Assembly: GCF_947496725.1 (NCBI RefSeq)
Contig: NZ_CANMDS010000004.1
Location: 351,017-415,016, forward strand
Source of the DNA: an uncultured Dokdonia sp.
GTDB lineage: Bacteria; Bacteroidota; Bacteroidia; Flavobacteriales; Flavobacteriaceae
DNA: 64,000 nt
Direction of reading: 5' to 3'
Shown here piece after piece: positions 50,762 to 58,213 of the stretch (within the stretch, counting starts at the first letter, position 1; the number at the start of each line of letters is the position of its first letter). The position numbers and the translations under genes are program-made. Below the pieces are notes generated by a model. It was given only the letters and a program-made list of their open reading frames with translations, did not search any database and was not told the origin of the DNA.

Positions 50762-51097
50762 TTATACTCCCGGTACGATACGTACAGGCACTGTAAATTG
50801 AGTTCCTACAGTTTGAGTGTCTAGTTTTTCATAATTAAGGCGTGACTTAATAAAAGCAGCTACATATTCTTCTTTAGTGTCTACATCTATAACAACTACC
50901 TCATTTGCTTTGTTTACCATCAAGGTAACTTGTGCAGTAAGATCTTTTTTTACCTCAAATCCTGGCTCGCTTAATAGAGTTGCCACTTGTTGAGTTACAG
51001 TCTTTCCTTTCTCGTCAGACGTTGGTTCAGTTTCGGTTGCAAATACTGTGCTTATTGATAATAAGGCTACAAGTACTAATAGGTTTACTTTTTTCAT
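50762..51097 (-). CDS. Small secreted protein of unknown function (111 aa)
   Basis: A 111-residue protein with a clear signal peptide (about 1-20, LLVLVALLSISTVFATE). The mature part has a two-strand, one-helix look: AQVTLMVNKANEVVVIDVDTKEEYVAAFIKSRLNYEKLD...FTVPVRIVPG (in parts). The pattern resembles TonB C-terminal-like small periplasmic domains seen in Flavobacteriia, but I cannot assign it. It is a single gene, with a terminator after it and a palindrome 137 bases upstream of its start. Confidence 0.8.
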   Translation of the reverse strand: MKKVNLLVLVALLSISTVFATETEPTSDEKGKTVTQQVATLLSEPGFEVKKDLTAQVTLMVNKANEVVVIDVDTKEEYVAAFIKSRLNYEKLDTQTVGTQFTVPVRIVPGV

Positions 51098-51233
51098 AAT
51101 AGGTTTTTGTTTTTTTGATTAATTCTATAACAAAGAGACGGCTATTTTTTCTATATGTGACACCTCGACTTGAAGCTTAACTGTTCTTTAACCCTCATTT
51201 ACAGTCGTTAACGTTGTGTTGATTTTCAAATAA

Positions 51234-51249
51234 CGCTTTCGCGAAAGCG
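51234..51249. repeat. HIP-like palindrome copy 18 (16 bp perfect, intergenic)
   Basis: Extended by A/T to an 18-base palindrome (51233-51250). It lies 137 bases upstream of the small secreted protein start. Confidence 0.97.
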
Positions 51250-51376
51250 TCATAGAACACACCCTAAGTAATCTTTAAAAACCTTATTTATGTCACCTTA
51301 ATTAAGCAATTTTTATGACCGAATAGATACCAATTATGAGATTTTATTACATATAGTGCAATGTTACCAAAACAAA

Positions 51377-51405
51377 AAAATCCCGCTCTATAAAAGCGGG
51401 ATTTT
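51377..51405 (-). terminator. Terminator downstream of sucC
   Basis: AAAATCCCGCT, 7-base loop, AGCGGGATTTT. On the minus strand it is followed by a T-run. It is 36 bases after the sucC stop. Confidence 0.9.
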
Positions 51406-51440
51406 GCAACGTGATAACTCACGTTTATATAATGTAAGTC

Positions 51441-52631
51441 TTAAGCTAGTACAGCCTGAACTTTATCTGCAGCTTCTTTAAACTCGATAGCAGATTGAAC
51501 GTCAAGTCCAGAATCATCTATAAGTTTCTTTGCAATATCTGCATTAGTACCTTGTAAACGTACAATGATAGGCACGTTTATAGTTCCCATATTTTTATAT
51601 GCATCGATAATACCTTGTGCCACACGGTCACAACGTACAATTCCTCCAAAAATGTTTACTAAGATTGCCTTTACAGCTGGATCTTTAAGTATTAATTGGA
51701 AAGCAGCTTCAACACGCTCAGCATCTGCAGTACCTCCTACGTCAAGAAAGTTTGCAGGCTCACCACCAGATTGTTTGATAAGGTCCATAGTTGCCATCGC
51801 AAGTCCAGCACCATTTACCATACACCCTACGTTTCCGTCTAGGTCTACATAGTTAAGTCCTTTCTCACCAGCTTCAACCTCTACTTGGTTTTCCTCACGC
51901 TTGTCACGCATAGCTGCATAATCTTTACGACGGTATAATGCGTTATCATCTAGTGATACCTTAGCATCTACTGCCATAATCTTATCGTCACTTGTTTTAA
52001 GAACAGGGTTGATCTCAAAAAGTGAACTGTCAGAATCTGTGTATGCTTTATAAAGAGCAGCAACAAACTTTGTCATATCCTTAAAAGCAGCACCACTTAA
52101 CCCAAGGTTAAAAGCGATTTTACGTGCTTGGAAAGGAAGTAATCCTGTTGCAGGATCTATCTCTTCGTGAAAGATAAGGTGCGGAGTCTCCTCTGCTACC
52201 GTCTCAATATCCATCCCACCTTCTGTAGAGTACATAATCATATTGCGACCTGTCCCTCTGTTAAGAAGTACAGACATATAATATTCTTCTGGCTCGCTGT
52301 CACCTGGGTAGTATACATCCTCTGCAACAAGTACTTGGTGTACTCTCTTACCTTCAGCGCTAGTCTGAGGTGTTACAAGATCCATCCCTATAATCTGGTC
52401 TGCGATTGTTTTTACTTCATCAAGACTTTTTGCGAGTTTTACACCGCCACCTTTACCGCGTCCACCTGCGTGTACTTGGGCTTTGATTACGTGCCATCCA
52501 GTACCGGTTTCTTCTGTAAGTTTTTTGGCAGCTGCAACAGCTTCATCTGGAGTCTGTGCTACATAACCGCGTTGGATACGTACGCCAAAACTATTTAATA
52601 TCTCTTTTCCTTGATATTCGTGTAGATTCAT
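51441..52631 (-). CDS. sucC: Succinyl-CoA ligase (ADP-forming), beta subunit
   Basis: A 396-residue TCA-cycle enzyme subunit. The ATP-grasp N-terminus begins MNLHEYQGKEIL, with KAQVHAGGRGKGGGVKLAKS for nucleotide binding. The C-terminal ligase domain has GNVGCMVNGAGLAMATMD, NFLDVGGTA and LVNIFGGIVRCDRVA. Together with an alpha subunit (sucD, not in this window) it makes ATP from succinyl-CoA. Length and motifs are fully normal. A strong promoter lies upstream (52663-52693) and a terminator after it; it is transcribed alone. Confidence 0.97.
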   Translation of the reverse strand: MNLHEYQGKEILNSFGVRIQRGYVAQTPDEAVAAAKKLTEETGTGWHVIKAQVHAGGRGKGGGVKLAKSLDEVKTIADQIIGMDLVTPQTSAEGKRVHQVLVAEDVYYPGDSEPEEYYMSVLLNRGTGRNMIMYSTEGGMDIETVAEETPHLIFHEEIDPATGLLPFQARKIAFNLGLSGAAFKDMTKFVAALYKAYTDSDSSLFEINPVLKTSDDKIMAVDAKVSLDDNALYRRKDYAAMRDKREENQVEVEAGEKGLNYVDLDGNVGCMVNGAGLAMATMDLIKQSGGEPANFLDVGGTADAERVEAAFQLILKDPAVKAILVNIFGGIVRCDRVAQGIIDAYKNMGTINVPIIVRLQGTNADIAKKLIDDSGLDVQSAIEFKEAADKVQAVLA

Positions 52632-52662
52632 AATCTTCGTTTAAGATGCTTAATTTGCCTCG

Positions 52663-52693
52663 CAAAAATAACAAATGCGCTACGGGAGCGCAA
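52663..52693 (-). promoter_or_regulatory. Bacteroidota-type promoter of sucC
   Basis: On the minus strand the order is TTG (52693-52691), 20 bases, then TATTTTTG (52670-52663), an exact -33/-7 match with ideal spacing. It is 31 bases before the sucC start. Confidence 0.8.
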
Positions 52694-52724
52694 TAGTTTT
52701 TGTGATTAATTCTGAGGAATGATT

Positions 52725-53000
52725 TTATACAATTTCTGCACTGAGTCCCGCTTGTAAAAGTTTAGAACAACGAGGCTCTAAATCTTTGTAATCGCCAGAC
52801 TTTACAGAGCATTTCCCTTTATAATGTACCAGTAGTGCACACTGGTGTGCCTGATTTTCTTCGTGATCACAAGCATAGATGAGTGTATTGATCACGTGAT
52901 CAAAGGTATTTACATCATCATTATAGAGTATAATCTCGTGTGCCGGTGATTCTTCGGTTAAGATGTCTAGTTCTTCTTGATATTTTTCTTGATTGCTCAT
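52725..53000 (-). CDS. clpS: ATP-dependent Clp protease adaptor ClpS
   Basis: A 91-residue adaptor that delivers N-end-rule substrates to the Clp protease. The family core is visible: HEIILYNDDVNTFDHVINTLI (in parts), AHQCALLVHYKGKCSVKSGDY and LQAGLSAEIV. The N-terminal extension is short. It follows prmA in the tpiA-prmA-clpS string, but a 97-base gap with its own -7 box (53020-53027) and a palindrome suggest separate control. Confidence 0.96.
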   Translation of the reverse strand: MSNQEKYQEELDILTEESPAHEIILYNDDVNTFDHVINTLIYACDHEENQAHQCALLVHYKGKCSVKSGDYKDLEPRCSKLLQAGLSAEIV

Positions 53001-53019
53001 ATCATTAAGATTTTTGCTA

Positions 53020-53027
53020 CAAATTTA
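53020..53027 (-). promoter_or_regulatory. Candidate -7 box (TAAATTTG) of clpS
   Basis: Exact TAnnTTTG match on the minus strand, 20 bases before the clpS start. The region where a -33 TTG should lie overlaps the palindrome at 53045-53060 and shows no TTG. Confidence 0.5.
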
Positions 53028-53044
53028 CAAATTTTGTGGGTTTA

Positions 53045-53060
53045 CGCTTTCGCGAAAGCG
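53045..53060. repeat. HIP-like palindrome copy 19 (16 bp perfect, intergenic)
   Basis: The perfect palindrome extends to 22 bases (53042-53063), the longest in the window. It sits between prmA and clpS, over the -33 region of the clpS promoter candidate. Confidence 0.97.
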
Positions 53061-53097
53061 TAATTCTAACATAATATTATCAACTCTCTAACTGTGT

Positions 53098-53958
53098 CTA
53101 GCCTCGCTTCTCAAACTTACAAGCGACCCAATTATTGCGCTCGTAGTTACTAACGAAATAAAGTCCGTGTTCATTGCATTTTTCAGAAATAAGCGGGATA
53201 TCTTCTGTATAAAATCCACTTAATAATAAAATTCCATCTTCGGGAAGACAGCTAGCATAGGTAGGGATGTCACTTAGTAGTATGTTGCGATTTATATTTG
53301 CGATGATGATGTCGTAATTTTTGTCACTAAGTAAAGAGGCTTCTCCTTCATAAGTGGTGATGTGTTTACAGTTGTTACGTTCCACATTTTCTATAGTGTT
53401 AAGGTAGCACCAGTTGTCTATATCTATAGCATCTATAGGTTGTGCGCCACGCATCTCTGCAAGTATAGCAAGCACGCCTGTGCCACATCCCATATCTAGT
53501 GTTTTCTTACCTGTAACATCAAGTTTAAGGAGGTGCTTGATCATCATATGTGTAGTCTCGTGATGGCCGGTCCCAAAAGACATTTTTGGCTCTATTACGA
53601 TATCAAAGGCTACGTCTGTTTTTTTGTGAAAGGGCGCTCTCACGGCACACTTACCATCTACTTCTATAGGTTCAAAATTCTTTTCCCACTCCTCATTCCA
53701 GTTTACTTGCTCTATCTCTTCTGCAGTATATGTGATTTTAAATTCTTGAGAATTTAAAATCTGTATATCATTGAGTAGTTGGTCAAAGTGTACCTCACCT
53801 TCTGGAAACGCCTCTTGCTTCTGTATGTATGCAATTACACCGGTAGAGGTCTCTGTAAAGCTTTCAAAACCTGCGTAGCCTAGCTCTGCAATGAGAATTT
53901 CTGTAGCAGGGTCGCGTGGTTCTATAGTAAATGTGTAGCCTAGGTAGATGGGAGTCAT
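53098..53958 (-). CDS. prmA: Ribosomal protein L11 methyltransferase PrmA
   Basis: A 286-residue SAM-dependent enzyme that trimethylates ribosomal protein L11. It has an N-terminal substrate domain (EPRDPATEILIAELGYAGFESF), the FGTGHHETT segment, the SAM-binding loop LDMGCGTGVLAILAE, DIDNWCYLNTIENV and NINRNILL (the N-I-x-x-N motif). Normal length. Its start overlaps the S8 peptidase stop by one base, so the two are coupled. Confidence 0.95.
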   Translation of the reverse strand: MTPIYLGYTFTIEPRDPATEILIAELGYAGFESFTETSTGVIAYIQKQEAFPEGEVHFDQLLNDIQILNSQEFKITYTAEEIEQVNWNEEWEKNFEPIEVDGKCAVRAPFHKKTDVAFDIVIEPKMSFGTGHHETTHMMIKHLLKLDVTGKKTLDMGCGTGVLAILAEMRGAQPIDAIDIDNWCYLNTIENVERNNCKHITTYEGEASLLSDKNYDIIIANINRNILLSDIPTYASCLPEDGILLLSGFYTEDIPLISEKCNEHGLYFVSNYERNNWVACKFEKRG

Positions 53959-55562
53959 TAGTTGTTTTTTTGTAAGTTGTATGTTACTTCTGGGTCTATG
54001 GTGAGAAGTATAGATCCATTTACATCGGGCAAAAATACGGTTTCTGTATCGATGAGAATCTCTTCTTTTGCAGTAAAATGTACTCGGGCAGCTTCTCTAA
54101 ATTGCTCATTTCTTATAAGTACTTTATAAGGAGCTCGTAAGCTAAAATTCCATCTTGTAAAGTTTTGATTTTCTAAAAGCGTATAGCTGTCTGGTTGCAG
54201 CATCTCGTGTGTCATTTTTACTGCTCTGCCAGTGTGTAAAGACCCTGCGCCATAGAGGCCACGTAGCGGCTCGTTAGCCTTAATGTGATCTATGTTTGTA
54301 GCAGAGAGTTTTATAATACTACTCATCTCATCTACAGATAAGTCATTGTTTACAGAGAGCATAAGACCTATAGTGCCGGTTACTAGTGGTGCTGCGGGTG
54401 AGGTAGCTTGATATGGATTGTAAGCAATCTCTCCATTTTTTTGAAACTTGTAATACTGAAAGATGTCATTACCCGGTGCCACAATATCTACTGTAGCGTC
54501 AAGATTATTTGTTGAGCTTAAATACAGTCTATAGTTGTCTTTTGGGTCATTATTTGCAAATCCTCCTGTGCGGGAGAGGTGATACTGTTGTTTTTCGGCA
54601 TAATATTTACCATTCTTTTCTTCTATATTGAGACCATCTTCTATAGTATCATATTTATGTTGCACACTACCCACAGAAAGTACGTGCTCATAGGCTCCTG
54701 GGTATCTTAATTGTGTTCCGTTGGTTTTGCTATAAGGTGCATTATGGGGTACAGATATAATGATGGTCCCTAGATCTCGCATCTCATTAATTGCCTCTTG
54801 AGCAGTCTCGTAATAAGTGCGACTTCCCCAGCTGCAGTTTATTACTTTCACGCCGCTTCTCGCAAGTTCTAGTAGTTGATTAAACTCTTTAAAATCTCCA
54901 TAAGTTGTGGTTTTTATACTACAATCATAACATACACCTGCACCAGCATAGGCATTATCACCTTGAGCAGCTGCAATTGCGGCAATATTATAACCGTGAC
55001 CACTAGAGAGGCTGCTTTTTTTTACCATTGTAAGTTTACCAGCAAACTCTGGATCTTCTGGATCTACATATCCATCAGAAATACCAATGTGCACATCTGG
55101 AGAACCCGTTGTGTAATACCAGGCTTGGGGTACTCCCATAAAGTCATAGTAGTCAAATAATAAAGATGAGCCCAGATTTTGCCCTGTAGTACTTGTTACT
55201 CCATAATCATTAGGCTCATAGATTTGTAGTTTTTGAGCGGTAATGCTTTCGGAAAACTCAAATATATCTGGAGCAATCATTTTTAACTCTTTCTGAAAGG
55301 CAGGTGTAGTGGCAATAGCAAAGAAGGTGCGCTTGAGCTTATCACGAGTAGCGTATTTAAACCCTCTTCTAAAGATCTTTACGTCGTGTTTTTCAAAAAG
55401 CGTTTTTAAACGCAAGTCATCTCCTGTATACGTAACAACAGAGTCTTGCGTTTGTGTAGGTATTTCTATAGCATTTGAAACAGTTCTTATATAAAATCTG
55501 TCCTCTTGTGCCGTAATGGTGTAAGAGAAAGCAATAAGTATGATGATGACTAGCCGCTTCAT
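53958..55562 (-). CDS. S8 (subtilisin-like) family peptidase, secreted
   Basis: A 534-residue protein with a signal peptide (about 1-19, ending ITAQE) and an N-terminal prodomain-like part (about 20-140). The S8 triad is present though the motifs are not textbook: Asp163 in HIGISDGYVD, His189 in SSGHGYN, oxyanion Asn276 in VPHNAP and Ser388 in QATSPAAPLVTG (usual form GTSMAAP). A C-terminal beta domain of about 90 residues follows, without a type IX sorting signal. It is therefore likely an active serine protease of the periplasm or outside. Between tpiA and prmA this gene is an accessory insertion in an otherwise conserved string. Confidence 0.88.
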   Translation of the reverse strand: MKRLVIIILIAFSYTITAQEDRFYIRTVSNAIEIPTQTQDSVVTYTGDDLRLKTLFEKHDVKIFRRGFKYATRDKLKRTFFAIATTPAFQKELKMIAPDIFEFSESITAQKLQIYEPNDYGVTSTTGQNLGSSLLFDYYDFMGVPQAWYYTTGSPDVHIGISDGYVDPEDPEFAGKLTMVKKSSLSSGHGYNIAAIAAAQGDNAYAGAGVCYDCSIKTTTYGDFKEFNQLLELARSGVKVINCSWGSRTYYETAQEAINEMRDLGTIIISVPHNAPYSKTNGTQLRYPGAYEHVLSVGSVQHKYDTIEDGLNIEEKNGKYYAEKQQYHLSRTGGFANNDPKDNYRLYLSSTNNLDATVDIVAPGNDIFQYYKFQKNGEIAYNPYQATSPAAPLVTGTIGLMLSVNNDLSVDEMSSIIKLSATNIDHIKANEPLRGLYGAGSLHTGRAVKMTHEMLQPDSYTLLENQNFTRWNFSLRAPYKVLIRNEQFREAARVHFTAKEEILIDTETVFLPDVNGSILLTIDPEVTYNLQKNN

Positions 55563-55564
55563 AC

Positions 55565-56077
55565 CTATGATTTTTTAATCGTAGCTATTTCTTTTTCGAG
55601 CGTTGCGACCTTATCTAGTGCTTGTTCTATTTGTTTCTCTTGGCGTATGAGGTGTAGTGTGAGTTCTTCTACTTTTTTGAGGAGTAATCTATTCATCTCA
55701 CCTAGTTCTATACCGTTTTTAAGTACCTCTTCGGTAGAGGGTATTTCTGGCAGATGCCCGTTTGTGTTTATGTAGTTCTCAATTTCGCGTAAGCGGGCTA
55801 AATCATACCCGTCTTCAAAAACTGTATCTGCCCATTCTTTTAGATCTACTTTTACAGAGCGAGCGTGTATACGTCCGTTTACTTCTAGCTTATCTGTAGG
55901 CTTCTTTTTGCCTATGCCCATATTGCCACTTTTAGTCACATAAATGGCGTTGCTTTCTTTTTTGTTTTTAAAGAGAGCCAGTGATCCATCACGGTTTGTG
56001 GCAGTCTCACTAGTAGTTTGAGCAGCACAGCTTGAGGTGGTTAATATTATAAGTAGAGCGAGCGAAAGTATTTTCAT
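55565..56077 (-). CDS. Coiled-coil lipoprotein with tail-fibre-like motif
   Basis: A 170-residue protein with a lipoprotein signal (ILTTSSCAAQ, Cys at about 17). The middle has the GNMGIGKKKPTDKLEVNGRI segment found in phage-tail-like/adhesin proteins of Bacteroidota, then DGYDLARLREIENYINTNGHLPEIPS and a C-terminal coiled coil (LLLKKVEELTLHLIRQEKQIEQ in parts). In longer relatives this piece is the C-terminal cap of large surface proteins; here it stands alone. It lies 2 bases before the S8 peptidase gene and is probably co-transcribed with it. The function is unknown, perhaps a surface partner of the protease. Confidence 0.8.
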   Translation of the reverse strand: MKILSLALLIILTTSSCAAQTTSETATNRDGSLALFKNKKESNAIYVTKSGNMGIGKKKPTDKLEVNGRIHARSVKVDLKEWADTVFEDGYDLARLREIENYINTNGHLPEIPSTEEVLKNGIELGEMNRLLLKKVEELTLHLIRQEKQIEQALDKVATLEKEIATIKKS

Positions 56078-56127
56078 TACAATAAGATTTAGCTCTAAAA
56101 TACTAATACCAATTGATATAAAATAAA

Positions 56128-56156
56128 AATGCGCTAGCCGTGATGGCTAGCGCATT
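56128..56156 (-). terminator. Terminator downstream of tpiA
   Basis: AATGCGCTAGCC, loop GTGAT, GGCTAGCGCATT: a perfect 12-base stem followed by TTTTT on the minus strand. It separates tpiA from the lipoprotein/protease pair. Confidence 0.9.
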
Positions 56157-56183
56157 CCTATTTATGATAAAATGTGGCTGCTT

Positions 56184-56936
56184 TTAAGCAAAAGCATTTA
56201 CAATTTCAAAAAAGTCATCTGCCTTAAGCGATGCACCACCTATGAGGCCGCCATCTACGTCTGGCTTGCCAAAAATCTCTTTTGCATTACCAGGTTTTAC
56301 AGATCCTCCGTAAAGTATGGTTACATTTTCTCCTACTTCTTCGTTATAGGTCTCTGCAACTGTTTTTCTTATAAACGCGTGCATATCTTGTGCCTGCTCT
56401 GGTGAGGCCGTCTCTCCCGTACCTATTGCCCATACTGGCTCATATGCTAGCACGATACTAGACCAAGCCGAAGCATCAAGATGAAAAAGTGCGTTTTTAA
56501 GCTGGCTCTCTACAACCTTTTCTTGGTTGCCAGCCTTGCGATCTTCTAGCTCTTCTCCAAAACAAAATATCACTCGCATCTCGTTTTCAAGGGCAGCATT
56601 TACCTTTTCTGTAAGAAGCTCATCTCCTTCATTAAAATAAGCACGACGCTCGCTATGACCTAAAATTACTGTATTTACCCCCACACTTTTAAGCATCGCT
56701 GCAGAGATCTCACCAGTGTAAGCTCCACTTTTTGCCTGGTGCATATTTTGTGCGGCTACTGTGATGTTACTATCGCTTAGACTCTCAAAGGCACTATGTA
56801 AATTAATGTATGTAGGAGCAATAATAACCTCTGCATCACCATTATTTACTTTGCGTTTTAAGTCTGTGATGAGACCAGCTGTGGCAGCAAGGTCATTGTT
56901 CATTTTCCAGTTTCCGGCAACGATGTGTTTTCTCAT
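56184..56936 (-). CDS. tpiA: Triose-phosphate isomerase
   Basis: A 250-residue TIM-barrel enzyme that interconverts dihydroxyacetone phosphate and glyceraldehyde 3-phosphate. The catalytic residues are in NWKMN (Lys), GHSERR (His) and AYEPVWAIGTG (Glu), with the phosphate loop YGGSVKPGN and GGLIGGASL at the end. Normal length. It belongs to a Bacteroidota-typical neighbourhood (DUF1599, DoxX, tpiA, prmA, clpS). A perfect terminator follows and a palindrome lies 92 bases upstream. Confidence 0.97.
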   Translation of the reverse strand: MRKHIVAGNWKMNNDLAATAGLITDLKRKVNNGDAEVIIAPTYINLHSAFESLSDSNITVAAQNMHQAKSGAYTGEISAAMLKSVGVNTVILGHSERRAYFNEGDELLTEKVNAALENEMRVIFCFGEELEDRKAGNQEKVVESQLKNALFHLDASAWSSIVLAYEPVWAIGTGETASPEQAQDMHAFIRKTVAETYNEEVGENVTILYGGSVKPGNAKEIFGKPDVDGGLIGGASLKADDFFEIVNAFA

Positions 56937-57027
56937 TATGTATATTTTTCGGCGCTAGGGTAGTAGCTTGTTAGTTGTATGTGATTATAGATGAGCTTAT
57001 CAAAGTGATTAATAAGGGTTGTTATTA

Positions 57028-57043
57028 CGCTTTCGCGAAAGCG
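57028..57043. repeat. HIP-like palindrome copy 20 (16 bp perfect, intergenic)
   Basis: Extends to 20 bases (57026-57045). It lies between the permease stop and tpiA, 92 bases upstream of the tpiA start. Confidence 0.97.
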
Positions 57044-57135
57044 TACTCATCATAACAAATATAACACCCGTAATTGAAGTTTGGGGTGCGGTTAACGTAG
57101 TTTTCACGATACCGTTTTCGTAAGGTAATGTTCTA

Positions 57136-58212
57136 TTATCCCAGTTTTACCTTTGGGTCTAGCCATTTATATACAAAGTCTACTAAGATATTAATGATAA
57201 CAAATAGGGTTGCAATCACTAGTACAGCTCCCATAATAATAGGGAGATCTAACGTATTGAGCGCGTCTACTATCTCTTTACCAAGTCCGTTCCACCCGAA
57301 GATGTATTCTACAAAAACAGCACCGGCTAGCATAGATGCAAACCATCCAGAAATAGCAGTTACAACAGGGTTGAGCGCATTTTTAATAGCGTGGTTTTTA
57401 ATAATCTGGTAGGTGCTAAGCCCTTTTGCACGGGCGGTACGTATGTACTCTTGATTATATACTTCGAGAAGTGAGTTGCGCATAAGTTGTATCACAACTG
57501 CTAGTGGGCGTATGCCTAAAACAAGGGCTGGTAATATGAGGTTTTTCCAGCGTATGTGTACCTCTTCGCCAAAATTATCCATCTCATACAGACTACCCGT
57601 CATATTAAGATTAGTAAATGAGTGCAATGCATAGCCAAATAGCCAAGCAAACAAAATAGCACTAAAAAAACTAGGGACACTCATCCCCAGGGTGCTCACA
57701 ATTTGTATGGTCTTATCTACCCAGGTGTCCCTCATTTGCGCCGAAATAATACCGAGTATAATCCCAATAACTATCGCTATAAGTATGGCGCTTACGGCCA
57801 GTACAATAGTGTTAGGTAGCGTTTCTGCAATAACCTGAGTGACCGGTTTACCTGTTTTCTGAAAGCTTTCTCGTAAGTATGGATATTTTAATACTACAGT
57901 AGTGTTACCTATCGTAAATAGGGGAGTAGCGTTATACTTTCCAGAAGTGAGAGAGGTGTAGTTAGTATGATCACTTGCGTGAAAAGATAATGGTGATAAG
58001 TCATTGAGGTAATACCCATACTGAGTACTTACAGGCTTATCAAAACCATACTTTGCACGCACCTTTGCTAGTTGTTCTGGGTCTTCATTTTGATCTAGCA
58101 TCATACGTGCGGGATCACCGGGTAGTACCGTAAATAAAAAGAAGATAACCGTCACAACTCCCCATAAGGTGAGAAGTGCATAGCCTAGTTTATATATAAG
58201 TTGCTTGACCAA
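57136..58212 (-). CDS. OppB/DppB-type ABC transporter permease
   Basis: A 358-residue inner-membrane protein with six membrane helices. The family N-terminus is seen (YALLTLWGVVTVIFFLFTVLPGDP), as is the EAA-like cytoplasmic loop near the C-terminus (EYIRTARAKGLSTYQIIKNHAIKNAL). OppB-type subunits pair with OppC and two ATPases to import or export peptides. None of those partners is in the window, so this permease is alone between the DoxX fusion and tpiA, where relatives usually have no such gene (inference from remembered synteny). It lies 1 base after the DoxX-fusion stop. Confidence 0.9.
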   Translation of the reverse strand: MVKQLIYKLGYALLTLWGVVTVIFFLFTVLPGDPARMMLDQNEDPEQLAKVRAKYGFDKPVSTQYGYYLNDLSPLSFHASDHTNYTSLTSGKYNATPLFTIGNTTVVLKYPYLRESFQKTGKPVTQVIAETLPNTIVLAVSAILIAIVIGIILGIISAQMRDTWVDKTIQIVSTLGMSVPSFFSAILFAWLFGYALHSFTNLNMTGSLYEMDNFGEEVHIRWKNLILPALVLGIRPLAVVIQLMRNSLLEVYNQEYIRTARAKGLSTYQIIKNHAIKNALNPVVTAISGWFASMLAGAVFVEYIFGWNGLGKEIVDALNTLDLPIIMGAVLVIATLFVIINILVDFVYKWLDPKVKLG

Positions 58213-58213
58213 G

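Larger units (their letters stand above)
51098..51440. other. Intergenic region (343 bases) between the small secreted protein and sucC
   Basis: It holds a palindrome copy (51234-51249) and the sucC terminator (51377-51405). The rest is AT-rich; no further gene, RNA or clear promoter box was seen on either strand. Confidence 0.7.

Noticed and set aside
52167..52598. 143-codon plus-strand frame opposite sucC
   Set aside because: It lies wholly antisense within sucC, its residues are low-complexity C/Y/F-rich as expected of a shadow frame, and it has no neighbours or motifs.
55783..55796. ATTTCGCGTAAGC-type sequences at about 9016 and 55783
   Set aside because: They share only TTTCGCG with the repeat and break the palindrome; treated as codon coincidence.
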